A DNA stretch of 64,000 nt from Cloeon dipterum (taxonomy: Eukaryota > Arthropoda > Insecta > Ephemeroptera > Baetidae), in assembly GCF_949628265.1 (NCBI RefSeq), contig NC_088790.1, positions 2,174,545-2,238,544 on the forward strand. Reading direction: 5' to 3'. The position numbers and the translations under genes were made by a program. The notes under the pieces were generated by a model, which was not told where the DNA came from, made no database searches, and saw only the letters and a list, made by a program, of their open reading frames with translations. This document shows positions 42,702 through 54,591 of the stretch, one piece after another. Numbering within the stretch: the stretch's first letter is position 1; the number at the start of each line of letters is the position of its first letter.

Positions 42702-45146
42702 ATGGAGAAAGTGGGGGACCACTTTGCGTACCTGCGAGACGAGATTGATCAGTTAGGCAAAATGAGTGAAAGCAACGGTCCGGCTGCCGCGGAAACTATC
42801 TCCTCGGAGGACGCTGATGGATGCGGTCCTCGGCAGTGGCGCACCACGGCCTTACTCTCCCTCTTCCTCCTGCCCTCGACCTGGCACCTGACGGTCATCA
42901 CCTTCAACACCGTCTCACCACCCTTCAAATGTGTCAGCAGCCCGAATGTAAGTTTCGATATTATTGATCCGCTCGAATTCACATTAAAATTTCTCTTCAG
43001 ATAACCAGCTGCCGAGCCGACAACGAAACTTTCTGCACCAAATGGAGATTCGACGTGACGCAAAGCAATACTATTATCTCGGAGGTAAACTATAGTTTAA
43101 ATTTCAATCGTGATAAAGAGTAAAATTTATTTTTATTCAAGTGGGATTTGATTTGTGAGAATGAATATCTCATCAGTCTGGCGAAGCTGGCGTTCCTCCT
43201 CGGCGTTGGTTTGGGCGGAATCATTTCGGGCATTCTTTCGGACCGGCTCGGACGCCGAAAGATCCTTACCATCGCACTCACAGCACAGGTAATTATTTTC
43301 TGTCATGGGGATTGTTTAAATTATTTCATTCCTGGGAAAATCTAATTTTTTCAATGAAACTTCCTTCGCAGCGCTTGAAATAAGATGAGTATTCATCTGA
43401 AAAGGAATAAAAATCTCTTTTTCCCAATGACCCAGAACAAGAATCATTTAAAATGGCAAAAAAATTATCCAGTTGGAAACCAGCCCGTTGGCTCGCATTG
43501 TTAAGGTATACTCTCAGGAGTGTCAAAGCAATGGAAGGTATTTGAGCAGTTCGGAGTTCTAATACTGGCTACCCAATGTCAGAGATGGCAAATCCAGCCC
43601 CTCTTCAAAAAATATTATTCCAAATAAAAAGTCAAAATTTCGCAGATTCTCATCTCAACGACAATCGCGTTCGCACCAACCCTCTTAGTGTACAACGTGC
43701 TGCGGTTCGCGCTGGGCTGGTCGTGCGTCAGCGTGATCATTACGTCGTTCGTGCTGTGCATGGAGTCGGTGGCCGACCGCACGATGGCCGGCATCCTCTT
43801 CCACGTGACGGTGCCGCTGGGCTACCTGACCCTGGCAGGGCTGGCGTTCCTGCTGCGCAACTGGCGCCACCTGCAGCTGGCCATCACCTTCCCCACGCTG
43901 CTCCTCTACGGCGTCATCTACGTGGTGCCCGAGTCGCCGCAGTGGCTGCGCAGCGACGCCAGCCAAGCGCAGCCGCTCGCGTTGGTGCGCACGCCGCGCA
44001 TGCGCACCGTCTCGGCGCTCATCTGGCTGCTCTGGCTCGTCGTTTACATCGGATACTTTGGCATTGTGCTCAACATGGGCAGCATCGCTGGAGATATTTA
44101 CTTGAATACGCTCTTTGCAGGTATTTTTTACGGTATTTTACATAAAAATCTCCACTGTGACTGGGAAAAAAAATTTCTCTTTAAAAACTGTCTTTGATGA
44201 AGTTTCTGAGCCCGCCAATCGATTCCTCATAGTCGAATTAGGTAAAGTGGATATTTTTTCCCTCCAAAAAGTCGAGCGCGACGAATAACATTTTTCCCGC
44301 CAGAACAATATATTAATGCGCGAGAACTGCGCATGCGTTAGGACTGGTTTGAGCACTTGCAGAGAGACCGCCTGTACGAATGACTTCTTTGTCAGATCCA
44401 GCCAGCTCTGACGCATGCGCATTTCTCGCAAATAGGTTCAAATTGTTTTGGCGGGGAAAAAGTTCTTTTTGGCCGGAAAAAATGTCCACTTTGCCTAATT
44501 CGACCCTCAGGAATAGATTGGTGTGCTCAGAAACTTCGTCAAAGACGATAATTAAAATACAACAATTCACGCTGTGTTAACCAGGATTGATGGAGCTCGT
44601 GGCGATAATTCTGAGTTTGCCACTCTTGCAAAAAATCGGGAGGCGCTTCACGTTTATCTGCGTGCTGGCGGCGGGCGGCTTGTGCAGCGCGTGTGCTGGG
44701 GCGCTGATCGCTTCAACATTTTCAACGGTGCTCGTTGTGCTGGCCCGTTCCTGCCTATCCATCGCTTACGTAAATAATTAACAATGCGATGGAAAGAAAT
44801 AATTCAATTTGTGCCGCAGGTCGGATTGCCGTTGTACACGTCGGAGCTTTTCCCCACGGTCGTGCGCAACATCGGCGTCGGCTTTTCCAATTTTTTCGCC
44901 GGACTGGCACTCGTGCTTGTCTCGCATCTGTGGGAACTGGTATTACGGACAGTTTTTGGTTTTTGGTCGCTGTATAATCTCTGACATTTAAAGGCCGCGC
45001 TGGCGGAAGGACTTCCGTTGTTTGCGGTTGGTGCACTCGCGGCCTTGGGAGCTGCATCGGTGCTGTTTCTTCCAGAAACTCTGAACAAAAAGCTGCAAGA
45101 CACTGTCGAGGAGTTTGAAGCTGAAGCGAAAAGAAGTGAAGGATAG
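42702..45146 (+). CDS. SLC22-family organic ion transporter, compact form
   Basis: Exons: 42702-42947, 43001-43084, 43142-43288, 43646-44120, 44585-44769, 44820-44939 and 44994-45146, in phase, 469 residues against about 550 for most SLC22 members. Family marks: WDLICENEYLISLAK before TM2, the MFS loop GGIISGILSDRLGRRK, PESPQWLR after TM6, GLPLYTSELFPTVVRNIGVG before TM11 and LPETLNKKLQDTVEEFE at the end. The first extracellular loop is short but has four cysteines (KCVSSPN, TSCRADNETFC, LIC), and the usual long cytoplasmic loop between TM6 and TM7 is cut to about 20 residues. Function: facilitated or exchange transport of organic cations, anions or zwitterions at the plasma membrane; substrate unknown. 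Start chosen at MEKVGDHFAYLRDE; no ATG lies further upstream in this frame. A MITE fills intron 4. Confidence 0.87.
44190..44546. mobile_element. MITE family C, full foldback element
   Basis: Begins GTCTTTGATGAAGTTTCTGA and ends as the reverse complement of GTCTTTGACGAAGTTTCTGA. The arms continue through TCGAATTAGG(T/C)AAAGTGGA and TTTTTTCC to AACTGCGCATGCGTTAGG paired with GACGCATGCGCATTT, so nearly the whole 357 bp can fold on itself. No coding frame. No clear target duplication was seen. In intron 4 of the SLC22 gene. Confidence 0.85.
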
Positions 45147-45264
45147 CTGTTTTTCTTTTTAAACAAACATGCATTTTTAAGTAATCAACAATATGACTTT
45201 ATTTTTCATTTTGCAAAAATATACAACGTGACAGCATTTTTTTTTTAAAGTGAATTGATACAGG

Positions 45265-45455
45265 GCGAGACAATAAAAAAACCTTGCTACAGTAAAAATT
45301 CAAATTTTCTCCAAATTTCCAGCGCGTGACCACATTTTCTTGGCAGATTTTTTGATTCCTCTCGTCAAAATCTGTCCAACGCGTGTGAAACTTTTTAGGG
45401 AAAGTCTTTGCTGTGAAATAAAATAGCATTGCAAGTAAGGAGACAGTTGAAAAAT
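45265..45455. repeat. Repeat family D, copy 3
   Basis: ACCTTGCTACAGTAAAAATT, CAAATTTTCTCCAAATTTCC, CACATTTTCTTGGCAGATTT, GGGAAAGTCTTTGCTGTGAA and AAGGAGACAGTT. It lies between the convergent SLC22 and Ly6 genes. Confidence 0.7.
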
Positions 45456-45592
45456 ATAAGCTATTTTTGCAGCCACTTTTCTCAAAACATTTTAAATCAA
45501 TTTTTGGCTTCAAATAAATCCCAAAGGTTCAGTTAATGCATTGAAAACAAGAGTTTTCCAGGATTTCCCAGTATCAATCCTCTTTAATGAGA

Positions 45593-46224
45593 TTAGTGTG
45601 AAATTAGGCTGAGAATGATTGCTCCGACCACGCTCAATAGAGAGAGACGAACGATCGAAGACGAGTTGCAGTTGTATTTGTGCTTGCAAAAGTCGCACTG
45701 CTCCAAATCCGCCTTGGCGTTTTCCAACACACTTTGGATGTGCGCGCAGGTGTAGTGACCATTAAACATGCAACCCCTGAAGGTCACCGGTTTTTGTCCA
45801 TCTGAAATAAAATAAATAAATAGTGAATCTCTCGCCTCTTGATTAGTTTGTTTGTATTTCTTACTCCTGCTTTTTGCTGTGAATTTGACGCATCGTTCCT
45901 CGTCAATTTTGCTGGAGCCGAGTGGTACGACCAGCTCCTCGTGGTAGTTCGGGTAAAGAATGTTTTGCACAGCAGCCATAGTTTCGCGAGCAGATTGACT
46001 GCAGTTGACTTCTTTTCCTGTGTATTTGTCCGAATCGAATCCTTCAAATGGGCAGTTTATTGGGTCGTCGTGCGAGTTGCACGTGTAGCAAGTCAGCTTT
46101 GCTCCGGCAGAAACTTTACATAACATGACGTAAGATAAATTTAATATTTAATAAAAACGAGTGTACCTTGGTGCGCTGCGAGAAGCACGAGAGTGAAGGC
46201 GATAAAAATGCATTTCGTCTCCAT
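45593..46224 (-). CDS. Ly6/uPAR-type three-finger protein, GPI-anchored
   Basis: Three exons on the minus strand: 46224-46167, 46113-45865 and 45801-45593, in phase, 171 residues. Signal peptide METKCIFIAFTLVLLAAHQ, then the mature start AGAKLTCYTCNSHDDPINCP. Ten cysteines follow a Ly6 pattern, ending CDFCKHKYNCNSS, and a hydrophobic tail IVRLSLLSVVGAIILSLISH suits GPI attachment. Insect relatives (boudin, crooked and others) act in septate junctions, channel modulation or signalling; the specific role here is unknown. The second intron is 63 bp, a multiple of three with no stop, so its retention would add 21 residues in frame. Convergent with the SLC22 gene, and upstream of it on the same strand lies the Spätzle-like gene. 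Confidence 0.85.
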
Positions 46225-46733
46225 TTTCCGTTGTGTGTCGAGACAGGCTAAACGAATAAATGAAGGTTGCGATAATTTTTGTGGCCCTAAATACGCAGCA
46301 AGCAGGAAGGAAATCGTGGTCGCGCGGCAACGAAAAATCCCCTTGACGAAATTTAAAAGACGTAAGAGAGAAACAAATTACTATATTGAGTAGGAATAAA
46401 GGGTTTAATTAAATCTCATTTTGTAAATACGGATATAATAAAAAATGGTTTTTAAACTTTATCGTTATAAAAGTTTATTATTCTTTAATAAAATTTAAAT
46501 ATCTAAATAATAAGCACCATATTATAAGGTTTCAATATTTTATTGCAAAAATACAATACGATAATAAATAAATTAAAATTTGGGCACAATATTTCATATG
46601 CTCTAGTTAATCACACACTCTCTCAAGCATCCTTATGTAGCATTTAGATATAATATCTTTTTATAAAATTTCGGCAGTCTAGGTGTTTTATTGTTTCATT
46701 ATTTGTTTGTCGATCAAGAGCGAAAAATCTAAA

Positions 46734-49700
46734 TCACTGTTGAGGAGGGCAATCGCACTTGCTGGGGAATTTGAAGGTGCGCACCGTTGGACAATCGTTG
46801 GGGTGGTCAGGGTCCCAGGCGACCAAGTTCTTGGTCTCGAAGTATTGCTTGCAGCCGCAGTCGCCGCCCTCGCTGCCGCACACGTCCACGTCGACCCTCT
46901 GGTGCACCCCCTTGGACGCTTGCTGCACCACCACCAGCCATTTACCCTTGGAGTCACGAGCGTAGCCTGGCTCGACGGTGGCCATGGTCGAGCTGCAAGC
47001 CTCCGTGGTCCACGTGAACTGCTCAGGGGCCGTCGTTTCTCTCTTTGCCACGTGATGCTCCTCAGCCTGCTCGAGAATTCCGGCCAGCTCTTCAGCGCAC
47101 TGCTTCAGCACGGTTTTGATCTGCTGGCTGTATAGTTCAGCAAATTAGAAGGATACTTATTTGTCTGATTGTTAGGCCTATAGAGTATTTTTATATTCAG
47201 AGTCGCGCGGATTAGCGGACTGATGCGCAGATCCACGTCCCAATCTTTTTCTACGTTAAATGAGTTTTCGTTAGCTGCTCTATGTCAAAATTTCTGAGGC
47301 CATCCGCGTCTCAAATGGTTGTCAAACGAAAGCGCACGAGTTGATCTTACAACATAAGTCGAAACCATGAGACCGCGGGAAATTAAACAACCGAGACAGA
47401 CGTAGATCTCCTCTTTTATAACATAATAAAGGAATTCACGGAATGACGGTTAGATATGTAGATGCGCCTAGACTTACGTGGGGTAACGAGGAGGAGATGC
47501 ACAGTAACCGAAATCTTCAGCTCCTTTACAGTCCTCAGCAAGGATGTCCTTCAACGTGGTTTTCTTCGATTTCGTATTATTTCCGCTGTCCAAAGGAGCT
47601 GCGACCACCTTTTTGTGCTTGTGGCTGGCGGCAAGGTCTTGTTCATCTTCATCTTGGTCTGAAATTTTCCATGTGAATCTGACAGTAATAAATTTATATC
47701 GTTTTATTTATACCTGGGAAATTGAGACTGTTTGGCAAGGGTTGGAACTGCGGAACGCCGCCGGATGAATGGGTCGACAAAGCGGTGGGCACCGACGATC
47801 TCAGAGGATTAAGGAAGGGGTTGACTCCAGCGGAGGGGAAGGGGTAGTTAGAGCCTGCAGCTGTGCCTGCTGGGAACTGCTGGACAGGGAGAATGCCCTT
47901 GTAGAGCTGAGCCAGGCCGGGGTTGAATTGCGAGTAGGCCGACGGCAGACCGAGTTGAGACGCGACTCCGGGCGCGGAAAATCCTCCAAGAGTGGCGGGG
48001 TTCAACCTTTGAGGGAGGGAGCTGAACTGAGGAATGCCCGCACCGCCGTGAGAAGACGGGAAGGCGTTCAAGAAGGGGTTGGCGAATTTATTGTCCTGTT
48101 GAGCGCCGAAGCTAGCAGGAAGCTGAACGTTTTGGAAACCAGCTGGTAGTTGCAGCTGAGGCTGATTGTTCTGGAAACCGGCGGGCAGCTGAAGTTGGGG
48201 CTGAGCATTGTGGAAGTTTGCAGGCAGCTGGAACTGCGGCTGATTGTGAGTATTCTGGAACTGTGGCTGTGTGTTTTGGAACTGAGGCTGAGTATTTTGG
48301 AACTGGGGCTGTGTGTTTTGGAACTGGAAGTGATGCTGCTGGCCTTGCCCAGCTGGTCCATTATTGGCAGGAAGTTGCAGTTGGATGTGCGACGGAATTT
48401 GCGGCACTTGAGGTGGTTGGGGTCTGGCCTGTTGAACCTGAACCGTTTGATAATTCTGATTGAATATCTGAGGGTTCGATTCCTGAGCGAAGTTGGGCGA
48501 CTCAGCGGGCAAATGCTGCACAGGCGCGACCTGAGTTTTCACTTCCTGGTGGATCGGCTGTCCAGAGCCAAACCCGGGAGGAGGGAAATTACTGAACTCT
48601 GGATTTTCCTGGGTGTTCGTGGGAGCTACTTTCGGAGGCTGGGATGGTCCTTGCTTTTGAGGCGGTGGAGGGGGTTTTGAGACGGGCTTCAAAGTCCTGA
48701 CAGGGGGTCCACTGAAAGGACCGATTACTGACGCCTTTTGAATCTCGAAGCTGGGATTAGGCTTCTGGTGCACCAACTTATTTTTGCTGGGGGCAGGAGG
48801 GGGAGGTCCACGGAAGATTGGTGGAGGAGGAGCGTGGATCACCTTCTTAGACTCGAACGAAGGCGCCCTGAAAGGACCGCCTTCGCCGACAAACCTTTCG
48901 TTTGAGGGCTTTTGATGCTGAGGAGGGAAGTTGGCGAAATGCTCTTTTCCAGGTTTAGGGGGAGCTTTTACGAAAGATCCCTGCGGAGGAGGCTGCTTAG
49001 AGAACGAAGCTTGTTCCCTGGGGCGGGAGTTGGAGAATCCGTTCGAGGGTTCTTTGTTAAAACTGGGGAATCCAGACGACGGATCCTTGTTGAAGCTGGG
49101 GAAGCTAGGCGGCTGATCTGGCTGCGCTGGGAAGTTATTTTGTGCTGCAGGTTTCGGTGGTCCGGCTGTGATCACGGATCCCTCAAAGGACTGCTGGAAA
49201 GGGTTTTTGCTAAATGCTGGCTGTTCGGGCTCGAAATTGATTTTCGCTCCCACGGGCTGGTTGAAACTGAAGGCGCCGCCGAATCCAAGTTGGGTATCCG
49301 AAGACTGTTGGGGTTGGGCAGAAAAGGTCTGTTTCGGAGGAGCAAAAGAGGGCTTCTCCTTGAAGGTGCCCTCGACCACCTGCTGGTTCGAGTTTTGGAA
49401 TGAGAACGAGGCGGGGCCGTTCTGGCTAGGAGGCGCAGACTGGACGTTGATAATCAGAGGTTTCTTATTATTGTTTTCGACCTGCTGAGGGGCTTGGGCG
49501 CTCTCGGCGCCGACCGGGCTGCTGATCGGCGTAAAGCCGTATTCGACCTTGGGACCAATGGCCGGGCCTTTGGGCCGGTTAGCGAAGACGGGCTTTTTGG
49601 CAGAGGCGGCGGCAGTGGGATTGGGCTGCCTGAAATTCGACGGTGGTCTGAAGCTCGGCCCGACCTGCGGCGGTCCGGGACCAAAGCGTGTGGAATCCGG

Positions 49701-49835
49701 CGGCGGCTTGCGAATAATCCTTTGTTGCCTGTTGTTGGCTTCAGTGTCGCAGGAAACGGCTGCGAAGAACAGCAGGGCTGTCACAGCAGACACCTGAAAA
49801 GTGAAAATAAATTCGCTCATTATTATCGACTCCAC
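46734..49835 (-). CDS. Spätzle-like cystine-knot ligand with giant prodomain
   Basis: Exons on the minus strand: 49835-47714, 47658-47478 and 47127-46734, in phase, 898 residues. The N-terminal ATG at 49835 (or 49820) opens a signal peptide, MSEFIFTFQVSAVTALLFFA; a separate upstream first exon spliced at the TTTTCAG there is also possible. About 680 residues of Pro/Gln/Phe/Asn-rich sequence follow, with short tandem repeats. The conserved part reads CKGAEDFGYCASPPRYP, QQIKTVLKQCAEELAGIL, then a dibasic HHVAKR, then about 100 residues with seven cysteines, including GKWLVVVQ, QRVDVDVCGSEGGDC and TFKFPSKCDCP. That layout and mature length fit the Spätzle/neurotrophin-like family, which binds Toll receptors after proteolytic release. 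The subtype is not assigned; a trunk or other cystine-knot ligand is the alternative. Confidence 0.75.
48120..48330. repeat. Coding minisatellite in the Spätzle-like prodomain
   Basis: Read on the minus strand, four 24-bp units encode QFQNTQP-type octapeptides, followed by three longer units around QPQLQLPAGFQN (about 54 bp). Copies are similar but not identical at DNA level. Confidence 0.75.
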
Positions 49836-51202
49836 GCTTTCTGAGCAGCAATCGTCTCAACACAATGTGCAAATTAACCACGAGCAGCGTGCATGCCATC
49901 ATTACTCTTTTTGTCGTTGATATACTGTTACATTCCCTTATATTTACTTTCTCATTGGACTTATTCGCGGGAAAATAACGACTGGTCATGCAAGTTGATT
50001 GGCCTGCTTTCGCCAAGAAGACGCGATTTTGCCTCCTTCCTCATATCCTTATACATCATTAATGCGTGTAATCCGGCAGAATGTCGCAGATGCGGTGCAA
50101 GGCCGCGATCCACTTTGCGATTACCGCGCGTACGAGTGTGTGATCAAATTGTTAAATAATTACAAGAAGTCGTCTCGCGCGCGCGAGCTGGAATTGTAGG
50201 TCGCTGGCCGGCTCCCAGCTCACAGGAATTCGCTGCGCCTTTGCATGCCTCGCTTTCGGTTTCCGACAAAACGCCAGAAAATTTAAATCAATAAATATAT
50301 CGTGAGCAGTGCGGCACAGTTTCTGCGTCCCACTCGTTTCAATTCTGTGTCAGTCGAAGGATCAAATGTCGTTTTTGCATCTGTTTTCGCTCGCTCGGTT
50401 TCACCTGCATGCACTTAATAATACGGCAGCTGAATCTCCGGACGCGCACGGATGACGTCTGCCGAACCCAAAAACAATTAAAAGGTAACACGAGACCGAG
50501 GTTATGAGAACAATAAGCAGTTGTCAACTCCGTTTATTAGTCTAAACTCGCGGAGCAACGGTAATCATTATTACGTAGTCTTGATTAAGGAATTTGCTAA
50601 AGATTAAAAAGGGGAATTCGCCCGCGGGCGCTGGATTCCCGCTCCTCGTGACCGGTCGGACATTCTTTTACAACTTTTTGGCAGCAAATGTGGAGCGGAA
50701 GCATATTCACGCGAATTCGATTAACCTCTAGCTTATTTTTTGGCTCCGATAATTGCATTGTTTATTAAAACAATCGTCAGTTCTAAAAATAACTGTACTT
50801 TGAGCCTTAAGAGCTTGCCGGCTTTGCGTGTTTTTTGTTACAAGTTTCAGGAACGACCTAAATGAACAACACTACTATACACGATCTCATCTAAAAACTC
50901 GCAAGTTGGCAATTTCAATCATAGATCGTTGCCAATCTAGGTGGAATCCAGGAGAAATTCCTGTCGATTCAATGTTATTTCTGCCTATGCCGCGGTGGAT
51001 ACTTTTAGAACATCGCAGATGAATTATTTACAGTTGAGAATAAGGCTTACCCTGATAATCATGTTGTGGTGTGTGTGTGTAAGGAGCAGCCACAGGTGAT
51101 TCAGGTGGTGCACCTACGTGTTCGCACGCGAGACTGAGCGTGTGTGATGCTGCTTTTCAGACCATCATCTCCCATAAGGCCTTCCGCGGAGTAGAGAAAG
51201 CC

Positions 51203-51221
51203 TTTCTTTCTTTCTTTCTTT
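51203..51221. repeat. (TTTC)n microsatellite
   Basis: Nearly five uninterrupted TTTC units. Confidence 0.85.
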
Positions 51222-54108
51222 GCTCTGGTCGCGGGGGCCCCCACCTTGGTGCGCGCGTTCGTTCGGTTATATCAGCAGTTGGCCTACTAAGTAAGGAAGC
51301 AACAAGGGCTCCTCTTGGCAGGTGCCGCCGCATCCAGTTGACCTGGCCTTGATAATGAATAAATCGCCGCCTCACTTGCGCCAGATGAATTTTAAACTCC
51401 TTCTTTAACCGATGTCACTTGCCGGACAATGTGTGAGAAATTCAGGGTGGGACCGTATCGATCGCCTTGGTTCACTTTCCTGAAATTTTATATGAATGGA
51501 ATTTGGCGTGAATTAAAAACCAACATTTCCCCTCACTGCTTCATTGTTGTTTTTAATGTGTTGCCATATTTTCGACACCAACAATTTTGTCTTGAGAAAG
51601 CAGGTTTACAGCCAGAATTTTTGCAAATTAAACTCATCATTTATGCAATGTACTTTTACTACTTCATAAAATTATTTATTAAACACTTATGCTGCAATAA
51701 ACATGGGAGACCGGTTTGTGTTGACAATTATAACAATTAGAGCCGTCTCATCTCTTCTTATTATATAGAGGCTGTCCCAGAATGTGGACGCAATAGGGTC
51801 GCGTCTCATATTGTATATTATCGTTATTTATATTACTCCATCCCATCACTGATCACGCCCGGGGCAACGTGGCAGCGAGCGCAACACTCATTTCGCTAGA
51901 TTCGCATTTCTCCAGTTCCGTTGACACAGGTCATTATCGCAGTTTGAGACGGACATAATATATATCCTATAAAGCCTCCAAACAACCAAATAACTGGACT
52001 TTGCCTGCTACAAAACAATACTTCTCCTGCGATGGAAACCACAAACCATTTCTTTGCAACGAGAGGCACATTAAGTTGCAAGTCACTTGATAATGAGCTG
52101 CAAATCCGCTGAATTTCTCGAAAGTACAAGAAGAATAATTGGCATCTTTTATTCTCTTATTCGAGAGTACGTACACCTCCGCATTCACACTCAGTTTGTG
52201 GGCTGAATTAGAGAGTTTATTTGAGTAGGTTGTTGATCATTAATAAATATGATTCACCATCCAGATGCTTGTTGTGTTTTCGTGCCGGTCAGCTAACTCT
52301 TGGGAGTTTGACCTTTGGCTGCGTCGTGATCAAGTTTTGGAATCTAGGATTTGAGGGTAATTCAGCGCCGTCCAATTAGCGTTCGTGAACTTATAATTAA
52401 AAGCAAGGTGACGCGGAGTCGTCTCTGTTTTTCATAAATTAGTTTTCGTTGAACCAGTTTGGCACTTTAAGGAAGGTTAGGTTGATGGAAATTATGTAAA
52501 TTACGCAGGATAAGGAAATCCCATTTTTTTCTGAGCACCCAATCGTCATGAGCATGATTAATTCAATTTATAACTGTCTGAAGGAACATTAAAATTGTGT
52601 AAATTGATCCTGGCATTAAAAAAGCAAAATTCTTTTTATCATGATTACAAATTTCAAATATTTTTAAAATTAATTCGGCTTTTGTTTGTGCATTTGGTGA
52701 AAATGAGAGACAATGGGATTCTTTTTATCAAAATATCGATTAAATCGTAAGATTTATTGGAAGTCCTCTACTTTGCAGCATAAATCAATCTGAAAATAGT
52801 CAAAATTTTAAGTAATAGACCATTTAGACACAATAGAGGTTTTAAAATACAACATATTGTTTTTATATTTGTTAAAAAAAATGAAACATATTGGGAATAA
52901 ATGAAAACAGACTTCATCCTCGAGTGGTTGACTATTGCTAAAACCAAAAAATGAATCATTCAAGTCTGACGCGCGCGCATAACCTGTGGCTAACATCGCG
53001 GAAGTGGGAAAAAGAAAAATAAACAAATAGCAAGCAAAGTTGCAACAACTTTCCTAAAAACATGGATATGTATTAAAAATTCAGATTGGATCTGAACTGG
53101 AAAATGACTATATTTAATTAAAGAAGTTCTTAAAATGGTTAATAATATATAGACACGGCAACGAATTCTCGAATTCTCAACCGGATTTTCCATAATTCAC
53201 ATGAGAAAAATGTAAAAACATTTACATACTGGCGTTTCCTCGCGGAAATAACGGTGACAAATAAAAGAGAAGCCCTGACAGATTACGGAAGTGCGCTTTA
53301 ACTGCAATTTATGATAGTATTATCTTTTGTGCAAGAACTTGTTGAGCAATTAGACACACATTTTATGCCGCGAAAGAAGAAGAAAGTCTTAACAATTGCT
53401 GTGATTACCCTGATGAAACATACACACAGAATCAGTCTCATGAACTCTTACTTCGCATGAAAGTTTTCGGGCTAATGAATGAGTGTGTGTTTAATTCATT
53501 TTACGCCGATGAGTGTGTTGGTTTCCAAGAAGAGAGAAATTCGCTGATCATTCCAATAGTGTACGCGCAGATGTGCTGGAAAGAAACTTATTATTATTTA
53601 TCCTACTTGGCAGTGCTGCGAGTGAAATGCTCGGCGTTCGTGATGACCATCCGACGTGCGTGAACGCATTTTAATTTTACGACCGCGCGGCTGCTGGTGA
53701 AATTGGCTTCAAAAGGCATAAACGTTTATTTTCACAGTTTGTCTAAGAGTCCTGTTAAGCGCGTAAAAGGCCAAACCAGCCGACGCTTCATTGGACATTA
53801 GCATATCACATTGAATCAGATAATTGTACATAGCCACGCATTGATTGATATTCATGGCGAAACGGTGAGACAGTTTATGGTCAGTGCAGAGCAAAACTAG
53901 CTGATGTTTCAATAAATACCATAATAGAAATGGGAACTATAAATAGACCAAAACAATTTTAATTTGTCAACTAGATGATTGATACAGCAAAATCTTGGAA
54001 TATGCTGGTTTCCAATGCATGAACTGATCCCTTAGGATTACTTTGAATTTAGGATTTAATCTGAGTAGCAGTGTAAATATTTGAGAAAAGTAGCTGCAAA
54101 GTTTTAGC

Positions 54109-54282
54109 ACAGTCTCCTTACTTGAAATCCTATTTTATTTCCCAACAAAGAGTTTCCATTAAAGGTTTCATACGCTGTTGGACAGATCTCGACGAGACGA
54201 ATCGAAATCTGCCAAGAAAATGTGGTCACGCGATGTAAATGTTGAAAAATATTTGAATTTTCATAGTAGAAAGGTCCTTTTA
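54109..54282. repeat. Repeat family D, copy 4 (inverted)
   Basis: AGTCTCCTTACTTGAAATCC, CCCAACAAAGAGTTTCC, CTGCCAAGAAAATGTGGTCA and GAAAGGTCC, the reverse complement of the words in the other three copies. Confidence 0.65.
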
Positions 54283-54591
54283 TATTATTGCACAATGCTA
54301 ACAAATTGTTTATGGCATCCAACAATTCAAATAAAGAAAGGAAGGTTGCCTCCCCTCCCGTGTCCAGGCAGAGAGTTGTGCGCTTTTCGAAAATAGATCG
54401 TTTTTAAAAATAATTTGGCTTGTTTTGGATAAAAATGAAACTATTTGAAATTATTTGTGAAACTCAACAACAGTTTATTCATCAACAAGAATACAAATAT
54501 AAATTAAATAAATAGAAACAGAGAGACACTCAGCCACCATAAATATTACAATCTAAAAAAGTGAATTTGGCACGATCAAATAATAAATAAA

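Larger units (their letters stand above)
49846..54591. other. 4.7-kb stretch without a recognised gene
   Basis: No exon with family support. It has a TTTC run (51203-51221), a short GT run near 51072, and family D copy 4 (54109-54282). The part next to 49.9-50.3 kb is presumably the promoter of the Spätzle-like gene. The rest may hold regulatory DNA or non-coding transcripts. Confidence 0.5.

Noticed and set aside
43576-44145. 189-codon plus frame overlapping the SLC22 exon
   Set aside because: It is the out-of-frame reading of the GC-rich exon 43646-44120. The transporter frame carries the transmembrane segments and motifs.
47769-49403. Long plus-strand frames opposite the Spätzle-like gene
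   Set aside because: They are mirror frames of the Pro/Gln-rich minus-strand exon, which has the signal peptide, the in-phase introns and the conserved C-terminus.
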